NCBI GenBank assembly: GCA_030765065.1
Contig: CM060975.1
Location: 107,466,094 to 107,530,093 of the forward strand
Length of the DNA: 64,000 nt
Reading direction: 5' to 3'
Origin: Deroplatys truncata
Taxonomy: Eukaryota > Arthropoda > Insecta > Mantodea > Mantidae
The first letter of the stretch is position 1. The number at the start of each line of letters is the position of its first letter. The notes under the pieces are model-generated. The model saw only the letters and a program-made list of their open reading frames with translations. It did not search any database and was not told the DNA's origin. The translations under genes and the position numbers were made by a program. Shown piece after piece: positions 46,154-57,649 of this stretch.

Positions 46154-46468
46154 TGAGGCAGTATTTTTAACATTTAAATGATTTGAGACTAATTATATAA
46201 TATAAAATATAATAACAGGCCGCCTTAAAGAAATATGTGTATAAATGACATAAAATTATGTAACAGTCATTGTATTAATGATTACATTATGTGCATGTTC
46301 AATAACGTTATGTGAATGTATTACGTAATTTAATAATGTAGCAGCTGTGAGAATAATAGGTTAAAAGTTGCTAACAATGAGGCAATAATGAACTACAACA
46401 ACAGTTGAACTACAATACAACTCCTACTTCAAACTGGCTTTCCATACGTGAAGCAACAACCTACTTCA
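46154..46468. mobile_element. Solo LTR, short copy (315 bp)
   Basis: Begins TGAGGCAGTATTTTTAACA like the copy at 30852 and ends CCTACTTCA. GCTG is duplicated at 46150-46153 and 46469-46472. The first 240 bp and the last 70 bp match the long copy; the roughly 630 bp between are missing, joined near ATGAACTACAACAAC. Confidence 0.75.
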
Positions 46469-46472
46469 GCTG

Positions 46473-47900
46473 TAAGTAATGTCATGCACGTTAGTGGTAC
46501 GTTGTAATTAGTATTTAGCAAGGACAAAGCAACCAGTAGCTTAGTTTTTAAGTTTAAGGGTTTCAAATGATTAAAACTCTACCATGCGTTCGATTTTTTA
46601 GCCGGGCCACAGATTGCGTATATGCGTAGTTCCCTTTCACTGCAGTACCTCGGTATTTTTCCACAGCGCACTAGCAGCGAATGATACGGTTAACACTACC
46701 TTTATCTTTGTGTAATGCGTTAGTTCCTTCATTCAGTTCGAGCTGTAAAGAATAGAGTTTGTTCATTGTGCATTTTAAAGGTAAAATATTCAAGATATTG
46801 TGTAGTGTGTGAACTACTATAAAGTATTTTTATTATTGTTGCTTTCCTCTCTTGTTATTAGTCTACTGTCTGTGCTACAAAAGCCACTATAGCTTATACA
46901 TGATATTGACCTGACTACCTGATCTAGAGGAAGGACCAAGATTGCTGGATCCATATCCAAAAATTATAATTAGAACAGCACAGCTAAGGCCAATGTTAGT
47001 AGGAAGCGAATTCCTCCCCCAACATACTCCAACAACAAATCTATTCCAGGAGGGCTGGGAGAACGGCACCACTCTCCGAAAGAGACATTCGCAGATCTGT
47101 ATACAGGTAAGAGGAATCGGTGTTTTGTTTATTTTGTGAGGTACCTCGTAGCATTTGAAGCTGTCTAACGAATGCAACGTATAAGTTACAGTAACCAAAC
47201 ATTCGCTACTCCTTTTTGTTATTTTATTTGATATATCGACTCCAAGATGGAGTATTTATATTTCCTGTGTTTTATTTATTACTTCAGTAATATTTTACAC
47301 TCCGCTGCTTATACGGTCTAGTGAGGCGCAACCTGGAGAGTTTCAGGGCACCCAATACAAGAACAAATTAAATATGTTTCCTGTCCCGCATTTTCAAGAT
47401 TAGCTTTTTGAAAAATAAGCACATCCGGGAGGCAATTTTATGAGTAAGTCGAGAGAGCACGATACGCTCAGCTGTTACTACGTTATAAATCTTGGGATTG
47501 TGACACAGTGCTATTTATTTTATCGCCAGGTCGGTGGACTACCTTGCGCGCGCCCGTTCAGACCGCCAATTAATTTTACCCCATGCAGGATGGGTCCCGC
47601 CGCCCGGGTTAAGAGCTATTAACAACTCCAACAGACACTTTTTCCCCTTTCGTAAAGGGCGGAAATAAGAAAATGAGTGGGAACACCCTAAAACCAAGCT
47701 GGGCTCTTTCAAGCGAACAAATACGCACCGGCTACACTGGCCACTTCTCGAGTTTACGATTGCCGCTATCGATCTGTCGAAGAAAGGTCCACGCATTTAG
47801 TGGTCCTGTTAACCTTACTTTCGACAAACGTCCTAATACCTAACCCTGGGTAAATGCGAACAAGTTTAGTAGACTAAAGGATCATTCACAATGAAAAAAG
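46473..47900. other. Intergenic with a repeat trace and exon-like signals
   Basis: 46618-46700 resembles 19360-19440. A pyrimidine-rich acceptor-like site ends at 46861 and a donor-like CAG/GTAAGAGG lies at about 47106, but all frames between carry stops or lack a start. A GC-richer patch at 47510-47790 shows nothing I recognise. Confidence 0.3.
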
Positions 47901-48705
47901 TCTGTTGTGTTACATCCACATGACTTTCTCAGCCCTCTATATCCTGTGTGGGTATACAAATTATCCTTACTAAAGCTTATTTTCCTATATACTTCATTAT
48001 AATCCAAACAAACATTTCCGGTAATAGCGCATTACACATTTCGTTGCAGATACAAAGGGAACAACGATAGGCAATTGCTTTAGAACTAGACGCTACACGC
48101 TGAACCTTAAAACTGTTCCCATAACATCGCAAGAAACACCTGAAAATCAATAGTAGTTGAAAAGAATGGCTAAGTATTGAACAATCCGAATCATTAATAA
48201 CGGATATCTCGAAAATGGCTGATTTTTCAAAAAAAAAATTTATATAAATTGTGTGTCTTAAAGAGATCAACAGATCATCGCTTAACGTTTACCAGTTATA
48301 TAAGATTCTTCCCAATAAAGAGGACATCGCAGGCTATTCCCAGAAAACTCAAGGTATACATTTTATTTTTCATGTAAATATATTTAGTATGTGACATTTT
48401 AATCAAAATCGTTACAGCAATTTTTTAGAAAATCAAATATTTCAAAAAATCCTCTATTGAAAGGGTTGTTTGGTATGGGGGATTTTCCTGAAAATCTTCA
48501 TGTTGTACCTTTGGAAAGTACTGAGCCTAAATACCCAGTTTGGTGTTTACCCCACTTTTAGTAGTTTAGCTGTTCACAGACACACACAAAACAATTTTTT
48601 TTATTCAGGTGGCCCCAAAACATGTATTTCCGGTGAAATCCTAGTATCGAATTTTGGGTCGAATGCAATACCTTCTCTCCCTACTATATATGTGGTAGAG
48701 AAAGT
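47901..48705 (+). mobile_element. HLR family copy W, full length
   Basis: Starts TCTGTTGTGTTACATCCACA with ACTTTCTCAGC and ends CTACTATATATGTGGTAGAG, then AAAGT. The microsatellite is only CACACACAAAACA. Confidence 0.75.
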
Positions 48706-48778
48706 AGAAACAGCCGTTAACGTAACTACAAAATTTAGTATAACATTAAAGCAAGTCGATATTATTCATATGAAAAAA

Positions 48779-49459
48779 TCTGAAATGTTACATTCACTTG
48801 ATTTTCCGTACGCATAATCTTGTATTTCTATATAGTTCCTACAAACTATTCTTACAAAGTTTATTTTTTATCTGCTTTATACTAATCCAGATAAATTTTG
48901 CAGATATAATTATTTAATTACACATTTCATTGCAGATAAACGGAGTTAAAGCAAACCAATTCCATAGTCTAATGTTTGAAGCTATCGCTAAGTACTGGAC
49001 TTGAAATTTTCATATCCTTTCCACGACATTGCGATTAACAGCTGAATAGTAACAGCACTTTAAGAATGACAAAGTATTGAAAAATTCAAACCTATAACAA
49101 CAGTTATCTTAAAACGGTTGATGCCATAAAAGAGTTATTTCAAATAGTTCGTGCGTTTTAAAGAACTCCATATCTTTTTGTGCAGTATGTTTTTGTCTTC
49201 CTCTTAATGTTTAGCTTTTATACAAAATTATACAAACTCTCTTCCGAGTGAAGAGGACTTCACGAGCTATTTCTAGAATTTAAGACATACATTTGCCATA
49301 TAAATAGTTCAAATGCATGGTATTGCAATTAAATTTGTAAGAGCAATTTTTGACAAAATAAACATTTCGTAATAGTTTCCATATGAAGGGAGTTTGGAGT
49401 GGGCAATTTTCTTACAATCCTCACACATCTTTCTTTCAATCTTCTACAATGTTCACAGT

Positions 49460-49508
<49 letters not shown>

Positions 49509-49605
49509 CCTCATATACACATGGATATTTTTCTAAAGATCCTATGTTTTCCATTCAGGGCGCCTCAAAATGTGTATTTCCTGTGAAACCTCAGTATGGA
49601 GTTTT
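48779..49605 (+). mobile_element. HLR family copy X, 3' truncated
   Basis: Begins TCTGAAATGTTACATTCAC with a worn subterminal motif (ATTTTCCGTAC). A large pure (CA)n tract stands at 49461-49507. It stops after the 'GTGTATTTCCTGTGAAACC' block. Same orientation as copy W, 73 bp behind it. Confidence 0.7.
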
Positions 49606-49989
49606 ATCCACAGACAGAAACAGCTGAGTAGAAATGACGGCCTACGATGAGATATCAATACAGGTAGTAAAATTACTGATTGAAGTATCAGATGAAATTG
49701 GCTATGTTAATGAGGCTGACATGAACTTATGTTTTGATGAGAGGAATGATATTCAAGAAAAGATTCATGCAAAATAGTTAATATTTCACCATCAAAAACA
49801 AAGAACAGCGTACGTTTTCTATGCCGGAGAAGAAGAAAATCGTAACGTCGTTTAAGGGTGTACATATAAGAAGCGTGTAGGTCCTATCGGATGTTGAAGG
49901 AACGAAATAGTTGAAATGATGCTCAGATGGAACCTGGGTTTATGTCACAAATAAGTTCGACATAAATGTGTACTTTGAACTTTTTTTTT
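49606..49989. other. Intergenic, nothing recognised
   Basis: A broken frame at 49630-49770 reads acidic residues without a known motif. Confidence 0.3.
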
Positions 49990-50158
49990 GAAGGGTGTAA
50001 GATTTTTGTATCTCCCTTATAGTTTACTAATAATACAAAAATAATTCACAATGAAGAGGACTTCGCAGGCTGTTACGAAGAAAATTCAAGATGTTCATTT
50101 TATTTGCCATGAAAATATGTTGAACACACAGTATGTGAATCGTCAGCACCATTTTTGC

Positions 50159-50164
<6 letters not shown>
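49990..50164 (+). mobile_element. HLR family fragment Y (core only)
   Basis: Contains TTTTTGTATCTCCCTTATAG, TTCACAATGAAGAGGACTTC and the CATTTTATTTGCCATGAAAA block of the family. Confidence 0.6.

Positions 50165-50199
<35 letters not shown>
50165..50199. repeat. (TA)n microsatellite
   Basis: TA run directly at the end of HLR fragment Y. Confidence 0.95.
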
Positions 50200-50202
<3 letters not shown>

Positions 50203-50439
50203 TAGCTTTATCATAAACACCGACACTCAACCTTGCCCCTTATCTCTCGATTGACGAAATTGCGCAGTGGCTTCCGGAATTTGTATCTTGATTAAACATT
50301 CTTCCTCAGCCACTGACTGGGGTAGGATTCCTATCGCAGGTATACAAGTAAAGAAGACACAGGTAACCAGTGGACGACCTTCGGTTGCTGGTCACTTTAT
50401 TCTTGCCAAAAACACACTTCCTCTGTCCCGCACACAACA

Positions 50440-50520
50440 CACAAGCCTCAGGTATGGTCGCGGGTTCGAGTCCCGCCACGGGCATGGGTGTTTGTGTGTG
50501 TATGTGTGTTGCGGAAATAA
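50440..50520 (+). mobile_element. tRNA-like SINE fragment (box B)
   Basis: GGTTCGAGTCC at 50463-50473 is a perfect box-B sequence within GGTCGCGGGTTCGAGTCCCG, followed by GGGCATGGGTGTTTGTGTG, a SINE-like body. A clear box A is not seen, so a functional tRNA is not supported. Confidence 0.45.
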
Positions 50521-51201
50521 GCGGTATGAAAACAGTAAAACACAGTAGCATAAACTGGGTACAACAAGGGAACTTTTTAAACAAAAACAAAAAATGATGA
50601 TTTGTTAAGTCGCTGTCACCTAAACTTCTCCGGATAATGAGTTGTCGTTTCTCGCTATAACACGCTAATTTATGTGATTATCACTTATTCTCTTGCACGA
50701 CGCTATACTTGAAAATTGTTAATGTAGACTTAGTTATTCCGCCGACCTCTGCGTCGGAAAATGCAACACTTAGCGTTTTAACATGATGCCGGTCGGCACG
50801 AGAGACCAAGAGAGAGTGATTTTCGTCTTCGCGGCTCCTACCTCGTTCTGTCTAGGATCGTTCCCTACTTCACGCCCAATTTCTAGGCGACTTGATTTGT
50901 TCCCTAATCACGTGACTTATCACGTCGGTTATTTGCTACTTTCTTTTCTATGCTTAATTTATATTGGCAGTTCTCCTACCAAGACTATTGCGAATTACTA
51001 TTTTCGATCTGAATTGTTTATGGCCTGTCGCTCATTTCTAGCGTTGGTTTTTCCACTTTGGTGAATTTGGAGACCGATTAAACACGTACATCTTGGTGCC
51101 GGTCGGTCGCGTTGGAATGTTCTGTCTTTTGTTCGAAAAGCCACATGCTTGGCAGAATTCTTTAGAGGACACCTTTCCGGGACTGTGATTCTTCGTCGGA
51201 G
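50521..51201. other. Possible 5' untranslated part of the ORF1 element
   Basis: A unit GCCGGTCGG occurs at about 50787 and 51099, hinting at a repeated 5' region as in some LINE promoters. No coding is supported. Confidence 0.3.
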
Positions 51202-52705
51202 ATGGGAAGAAGACGGACACGCCAGACAGCCGCTGAAGAAACCGCCGCACCCCCTTTGGCACCCGCTGAAGGGGCAGTCGCTGCGCAGTCATCTCAGGAA
51301 GCTGCTCCGATCCTCGCCGCATCTGTCGGGAGCTCGGCTCCACGCCACCGGTGACCGGGCCTTCTTGGGCAGCGGTCACTGCATCGCCATGGCACCAGCA
51401 GTCTCACCGTTCTCTTCCAGTCAGCACCGCACTACACCTCACCTCCAACCACAACAGTCGCCAACAGCACCGCACGTCTCATCACCACCTCCATCGCAGC
51501 AGTCACCACCACAACATCCTACACCACTGCGGTGCAGCGCAGTGATTTCCGGAGTACCACGAGATCTGCCTACAAGATACATACTCTCCGCAGCTCAACA
51601 CCGGTGGCCTTCTACCTTGAAGGCCACACGAATCATCACGTCTCGAGGACCAACCACCTTCGTCCGCCTGGCACTGGCTGATCCGGCCGACCGTGAAGCT
51701 GCCTTAAGGTTCGGCCTGCCCTTGTTGGGGCAGGTTCTTCGCGTAGAGGCCAGCAGAACGGAAAGACACCAGCCTTGCCGCAGATGCTGCTGCTACGGCC
51801 ACGACTCTACAATCTGCGCTGCACCACCCCGGTGCCACTACTGCAGTTCACCGAGTTTGACAACATAGTGCACCAGTCATGATCTCCGCCGCCGACGTCG
51901 GTACTGCGCCTCCTGCAACGACCACGGCCATTTCACCGGGCAGGTGCAGTGCCCACTTTACCCACGAAGCCATCGACCACCACCGCCTGAAACCACGCAC
52001 TCTGCTCCAGCCGCTCCTCCGACGACAACACCACCTCCAGCTCCAGCCATCATCGACACCACCCTACGAGATGCGGTCCAGGATCTCTACACGGAGGTCC
52101 TTAACATCGGATCCCGCATCTCTCTACAGGAAGAGCTCATCTCATCACTCACCACCGCCGTCAACTCCGCAAACTCTGAACATCATCTCCACCGACTAGC
52201 TGCCACAGAATCTTCGCTTCAAGATCTACACGCAATCACCGCCGCCAACTCTGCTAACACTGAGCATCAACTCCGCCGTCTCACCGTCTTGGAAGCCACC
52301 ATTCAGGACTTACACGCCATCACCACTGCCTTCACATTAGCCTTCCAGTCTTTCTCCACCAGTTGCCTGCAGCGATTCGACAGCGCCGACTCCTCCATCA
52401 GTGGTCTGGGCGAATCCATCGCCTCCCTGCCACAGACGTCAACACTGCCGGCTCCTACAGAGTTCCTGGAGGAGTTTCGGCACACCATTTCAGGACTCGC
52501 CGACACAGAGAAGACTCTGCAGACTACGATGGCCGGGTGGACTTCTGTCCTCACCGGCCTGAAGAGTGGGCAGGAACGACTCTCCACCTACTTGATGTCA
52601 ATCGAACACGCTATCCTGTTTTTGAACACAAGGCTCAGCCACCATCGTCCAACTTCAACGCACCCCACACGGGGCGCTCTACAGTACCCAAGCACTATGC
52701 AATAA
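51202..52705 (+). pseudogene. Jockey-like LINE ORF1 (gag-type RNA-binding protein), broken
   Basis: A GC-rich block. It opens with ATG at 51202 (MGRRRTRQTAAEET, Ala/Pro-rich N-terminus) and shifts frame near 51340. It then reads VISGVPRDLPTRYIL, FVRLALADPADREAALRFG and LLGQVLRVEASR, the region before the zinc knuckles in Jockey-type gag proteins. The first knuckle CRRCCCYGHDSTIC fits CX2CX4HX4C. The second (CHYCSSPS) has Ser for His and an in-frame TAG at 51866. The third is CASCNDHGHFTGQVQC. A Pro-rich linker and a heptad-like coiled coil with imperfect repeats (LQDLHAITAANSANTEHQLRRL) follow to a stop at 52705. One frameshift and one stop are the only breaks. Such proteins bind element RNA; this copy cannot encode one. 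Confidence 0.8.
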
Positions 52706-53100
52706 AGACTTAATAAAGTTCCTTATCCAATCCCGTCACTCCCCGGGGGCAGCCAGGGCCCTGGCACGGTCATGGCTGTTTCCTGGACTCTTCCACGTCC
52801 TCTGCCAGCGTTTCATAAGCTGGCAGATACCTTCCGCACTATCGGGGGTGCTCAGTGGAACCCCACCACCTTTCCTTACTTCTCCCCTCAATTCCACTCC
52901 TCAAATCTTCTTCCTACACCCTCCACAAAAAAAAAAAACCTTTCCGGTGTGTCCCGTTATAGCCTCATGCTCTATTAACAGCTACATGTTCCCGGTCTAC
53001 CCTTCCGCAAACTTTAGCTCCTTTGAAATTTCATTCCTTATGCTACAAATATGACTAATTTTATGTGTATTTATCCTATTTATTATCCATGGATATAAAA
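52706..53100 (+). mobile_element. 3' region of the ORF1 element, no ORF2
   Basis: AATAAAGACTTAATAAAG directly follows the ORF1 stop (about 52700-52717), then C-rich sequence with an A12-13 run at 52926-52938. Neither endonuclease nor reverse-transcriptase motifs appear here or up to 54 kb. Confidence 0.45.
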
Positions 53101-53513
53101 ATAATTGTGAGGCGCGTGTTTCTGCTTCAAGGATCATCAACATAACATTCAAGTAAGTCTTGAATGTCTTCCTGGTACATTCTTCAAATCCTGAAGATTC
53201 TTTAATTAGCCAGCTCTGATCAAATTGGCTGTATGAATTTGCCGACTGGAACGCTTTGGGTTAACCGATGTTTCGGTTGATCGGTATTCGGATAATCGAT
53301 GTTGGTCTGTACCAGAAAAAGTAAAAATAAACAACAAATAGCGAGATAACTATTAAATTCATATGTATGGCTTTGAAAAGTGAAGGCATTTTCCAGTTAA
53401 TGACCAATGGCTTCCATCCTTTGATTACTGTTAACGTGAATACTGTTGATCAAACAATATGAGAATGTGTGTGACAAGGATGTAACGACACAAATAGAAT
53501 TTCTGTCGGATAC

Positions 53514-53990
53514 ATGTTAAAAAAAGCAGCAGATTCCCATGTAAGTTACAAATTAGGTGTTCAAAACATAAGTAACGCATGGACTGTTTTCAGATTTTTC
53601 TCTCGCAGACAATATTGCAGTGTCACCCTCTGTGTATTTTTTCCCCGTTCACGCTCCGACGTACAAATGTGTGTGTGTTTCGGCAGCGGCGGCTCAAAGA
53701 CAAAAGCTAATTTGTTACCCAGCTCGCTTCCACGCGCTGAAAAACATATAGCCAGTAATGTAATTCTGTTATTATACCACAGAGGGCAGAGTACTGCGTC
53801 ACTAAAGAGACTTCCCAGTTTGGCGAAGAGAGCTTTTTTTGTTTCGTTTTTACTCTCACGTTACACAGAAAAAAAAGATAAAAAGGAAAAGCACGTGTAT
53901 CTCCAAGTCAAACTGATAAATGTATTCCATTGCAGAGATTTCATTTGCACACGCTTTCTCTTTTTCTCGTTTTACCTTTGTGTTACCTGA
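53514..53990 (+). other. Unrecognised 158-codon open frame
   Basis: ATG-started frame in a stretch less AT-rich than its neighbours. The product is basic and rich in Ser, Lys and Phe (KKDKKEKHVYLQVKLINVF near the end). No domain, signal peptide or membrane segment that I trust. No promoter or splice context supports it. It may be chance; listed because it is one of the longest frames outside identified repeats. Confidence 0.2.
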
Positions 53991-54224
53991 ATTTAGGGAG
54001 GGTGGTTTGTTTTCACAGTAAAGGGATTGTGCCAATATTTTATTTAATTTAGTACAGGCACAGTTAAAAGAGAAGATTATTTAAATATATATTTAATGGG
54101 AGAAACCTAAGTTGCTTAAGGCGAAGAAATAAACAAAGTGAAACATCTTAATGTTACAGTCAAACTACTATCCCTACCCACTATTATGTATTTTTATAGC
54201 GATTCTAACTTTACATAAAAAAAA

Positions 54225-55018
54225 TCTGTTGTGATAGAATTACATGACTTTCTGTACCCCCTATTCTTCATTAATGAATATAAAAATTATATTCTTACTC
54301 AGGCTTATTTTTCTATCTACTACATTTGAGCAGAAATAACCATTACACATTTCGTTATAGATACAAGGGGAACAGCGACAAAAAATGTTTAAGACTGGAA
54401 GCTATATGCTAGCCTTAAAATTCCATACTGAATGTTGAAAGGACTTTAAGAGAATGACCAAGAAGCGAACAATTCAAACCTTTAATAACGGATATCCCAG
54501 AAACGACTCATAGCACAAAAAAAATATTTGAAATAAATTGTGTGTTTCAAAGAGATTTACATTTTTTGTACAGTAAGTGTTTGTCTGTCGTTAACGAGTT
54601 ATATAAGATTATACAAAATTTCTTGCAAATGAAGTGGACTTCACAGGTTAGTCCCATAAAGTTCAAGATATACGTTTTATTTATAACGTAAATATCTTTA
54701 ATATATGGTATTTTAATCAAAATCGTTAGAACAATTTTTTAGAAAACAAAAAAATTCGAAAAATCTTACATGTAAAGGATAGTTTGAAATGGGAGCATTT
54801 TCTTAAAAATCATTGTGTTGCATCTTTGGAAGATATTGAAATTAAATTCCATGCTTGTGGTTTATCCGACATTTCGTTATTGAGTTATGCTGTTCACAGA
54901 CATACACACATGCGCGCGAGGACATTTTTTGGACGCAGGCTGCCTCAAAACAAGTATTTCCGGTGAATTCTCGGTATCGAATTTTTGGTAGAATGCAATA
55001 CTTCCCCTACTTACAAGT
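54225..55018 (+). mobile_element. HLR family copy Z
   Basis: Starts TCTGTTGTGATAGAATTAC with ACTTTCTGTACC and reaches CTTCCCCTACTTAC, but the 3' hairpin arm and GTAGAGA are lost (ACAAGTAAAAATG). The microsatellite is ACATACACACATGCGCGCG. Confidence 0.75.
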
Positions 55019-55050
55019 AAAAATGTCATATGCCAGTTGGTGATGATGTT

Positions 55051-55892
55051 TTTACTACTTTGTCTGCCACTTATCTAGTAGGTAGAGAATGTATTGCATT
55101 CTACCCAAGATTCGATATTTCACCGAAGACACTTTTTGGGGCACCCTGTTTCCAAATAAAGCTTTTTCGGGAAACATGTTCACGCGCGCGTGTGTTTAAA
55201 TAAATACCAAACTTAGTATTTAGATTCAGTATCTTCGGAAGATGCGAGACGAAGATTTCGAAGAAAATCCCCGTACCCCAAACTATCCTTTATATGCAAC
55301 ATTTTGAGAAATTTTTGATTTTCTAAAAAAAAAAGCTGTAACGATTTTGATTAAAATACCATATATTAAAGTTATTTATATACCAAATAAAGTGTATGTC
55401 ATGGATTTTCTAGGAATAACCTATGAAGTCCTCTTCATTCGGAAGGAATTTTGTCTTATCTTTTGTAACTGGTAAACGTTAAGCGATAGACAAAAACACA
55501 TTAAACAAATAATGTAGATCTCTTTAAATAACACAATTTACTTTAAATAAGTTTTTGTGGCATAAGCCATTTCTGAGCTATCTGTTATTAAACATTCCAA
55601 TTATTCATTTCTTAGTCACTCTTTTCAAGTCTTGTCAGCATTCAGTTGTTTCTCGCGATTGCATTGAAACAGTATGGAATTTTAGTGTCAGCATACAGCA
55701 TGCTGTTCTTAAACATTTGACTATAGCCGTTCTGTTTGTATCTATAACTAAAAGTATAGTGTGGCTATTTCTGCAAAGGTTTATTTAGATTAAAATGTAC
55801 TAGATAGGAAAATAAGCTTGGGTAGAATAATTTGTATATTCACTAATAAACAATAGAGGGTAGAGAAAGTCATGTGAATGTATCACATCAGA
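55051..55892 (-). mobile_element. HLR family copy AA, full length, opposite to Z
   Basis: On the plus strand it opens CCACTTATCTAGTAGGTAG (3' hairpin) and closes GTAGAGAAAGTCATGTGAATG, CACATCAGA (about 55860-55890). The microsatellite site reads CACGCGCGCGTGTG. Copies Z and AA form a tail-to-tail pair. Confidence 0.8.
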
Positions 55893-55954
55893 ATTTTTTT
55901 AAACATTTCTGCATCATGTGCAACAACTGATTAACTAGCATAATAAAAGTAAAA

Positions 55955-56090
55955 TAATGTTTTTCTCAAAAACTATTAAAGATGTCACATGAAATGTAAA
56001 ACCCATTTTATACTTGTGGAGCAGCATATGACATTTTGAAAATATTTACATAAAACTTTTACCTATGGGTACCTTCAAAACACATGTTTT
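55955..56090 (+). repeat. D-rep family, copy 3 (fragment)
   Basis: Shares TTTCTCAAAAACTATTAAAG, CACATGAAATGTAAA, ATAAAACTT and CCTATGGGTA in order with the complement of 28885-29050 and with 13870-13940. Confidence 0.55.
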
Positions 56091-56896
56091 CATGCCTGAA
56101 GTAGTTTGATGGTTTTGAGAAGTTGCAGTGAAAGCTGCCAGTATTTAGTGTTATGCTACATCACATAGAAGGCTATGAATTAGCTGCTAAGCGCCTACGA
56201 ATACCCTTAACTTATGGTAGAGTAAATGTTTGAAAGCCTGGAGGTGATAAGGAATGTCGCAACTCTGGTTTTACCTCAAACTGAGATGAACAGGAAAGGC
56301 TATCAAGTTTTTGATTTGTTATAAGTAAAACATAATTTTGCTGTATAAAACCATCTCTCTCATAGAAAACGTAGAATGAGTTTTACTTTCAAAGCTAAAA
56401 GCATTCTCCCATTTAAGAGTCCTAGGAATTTCCCTTCCCCAACTGCACAGAGCTGCAAACAATATTTCAAAGGGAATGGGGGGAAACTTTATATGGTTCA
56501 GTGTCGTTTAGTTTTTATAAGAAACTTAATTTTATGGAGTAAGATTTGATAGGCCTGCTCATTCTACAACTTTATCTGCATTGATCCTTTAATTATGCAA
56601 GGTAATCCATTCCCGGCTAAATGGCTTAATGATACTCGTGATAAACTTTCTTGGCGACAGGCGGTATCCTTTGGTTTCAGATTTATGGTAGCTCTGGTTT
56701 CTTAGGCTTTTTCCGGACAATAGGGCTCATTTTCGAACGATTAGGACGAGTAAACCCATTACTAAAAGACACTCAACTGTTTGTCAGTCGGTAGATTGGT
56801 GGTGTCATTTAATTGAGAATAAAAACTGATGATTTTATTATGCTCTACTTTTGGCACCATCTTCGCCGAGAATAGAGCCAGGATAACAATGCCGAG
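56091..56896. other. Intergenic, nothing recognised
   Basis: No assignable feature. Confidence 0.4.
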
Positions 56897-56908
56897 ACTA
56901 ACATTATT

Positions 56909-57191
56909 GTCGTCCTCCGTGTTGTAGTGGTTACCCTGCTGACCTCTACTTCCCGAGGTCGCGGGTTCAAACACGGCGGAGGGCGATGGACATTTTCGGG
57001 CGTAAACATCCTTAGCATGGCTTCCTTCGGAAGGGAAGTAAAGCCGGTGATGCCGTGTCGTAGATTTACGGCACGTAAAAGAACCTCACGCCTGATAAAG
57101 AGGCCTCTGAACAAAATTGCCCAATATAGAATGGCACTCTAAGGATACAGCAGTTAAAGAGCGTCCACAAATAAAACTGAATTTAATTTTA
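56909..57191 (+). mobile_element. SINE1 copy 5, full length, 12-bp target duplication
   Basis: Head GTCCTCCGTGTTGTAGTGG with box A (about 56925) and GGTTCAAACAC as box B (about 56964), body with CTTCCTTCGGAAGG, tail AATAAAACTGAATTTAATT. ACTAACATTATT is repeated at 56897-56908 and 57192-57203, which fixes both ends and shows target-primed insertion. Confidence 0.92.
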
Positions 57192-57203
57192 ACTAACATT
57201 ATT

Positions 57204-57649
57204 CCCAAAACGCTAATTAGAGTTTGTCGTGAATTTCTCTAGCCGCGAGGTAAATTCAGGTAGTATCGAATTTCTACAAATCCTAAGTTCAGGGGCAACA
57301 GAATGGTAATAAAACGTTAAACTATTAGAATATAAGGTTGGTAAACATGAGCAGATGCAGTTGGCAGCTCTTAGGTGATCATTCTGGCACACGCTAAATA
57401 GTTTCCACAAGTACATTCGATAAACGCCTAAAGATTTCAGGATACAGTGTGAGAAATTAAAGCGGTAGACATAAGCGCAATTCCAGCAGTCGAGCACAGG
57501 TCGCCCAGATTTACCTGGACGGGATGTTAATCTCCACAGTACCTAGCCACAAGTGCCACCTATGCGGTGATAATGATTTTCGCAAGCTTTTATGTTTGTG
57601 GTCAATGGGCGGAGTTTAGCTTCCTGCACTGTCCTGGATGGGTCTCGGC
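57204..57649. other. Intergenic, nothing firmly recognised
   Basis: GC content rises from about 57480; this may belong to the 5S-derived repeat that follows. Confidence 0.3.

Noticed and set aside
46862-47106. Possible exon with a good polypyrimidine acceptor and a CAG/GTAAGAGG donor
   Set aside because: Each frame through the whole interval has a stop, the open part has no ATG, and the product shows no recognisable domain.
50463-50473. Functional tRNA gene (perfect box B)
   Set aside because: No convincing box A or cloverleaf arms; the sequence runs into a TG-rich SINE-like body.
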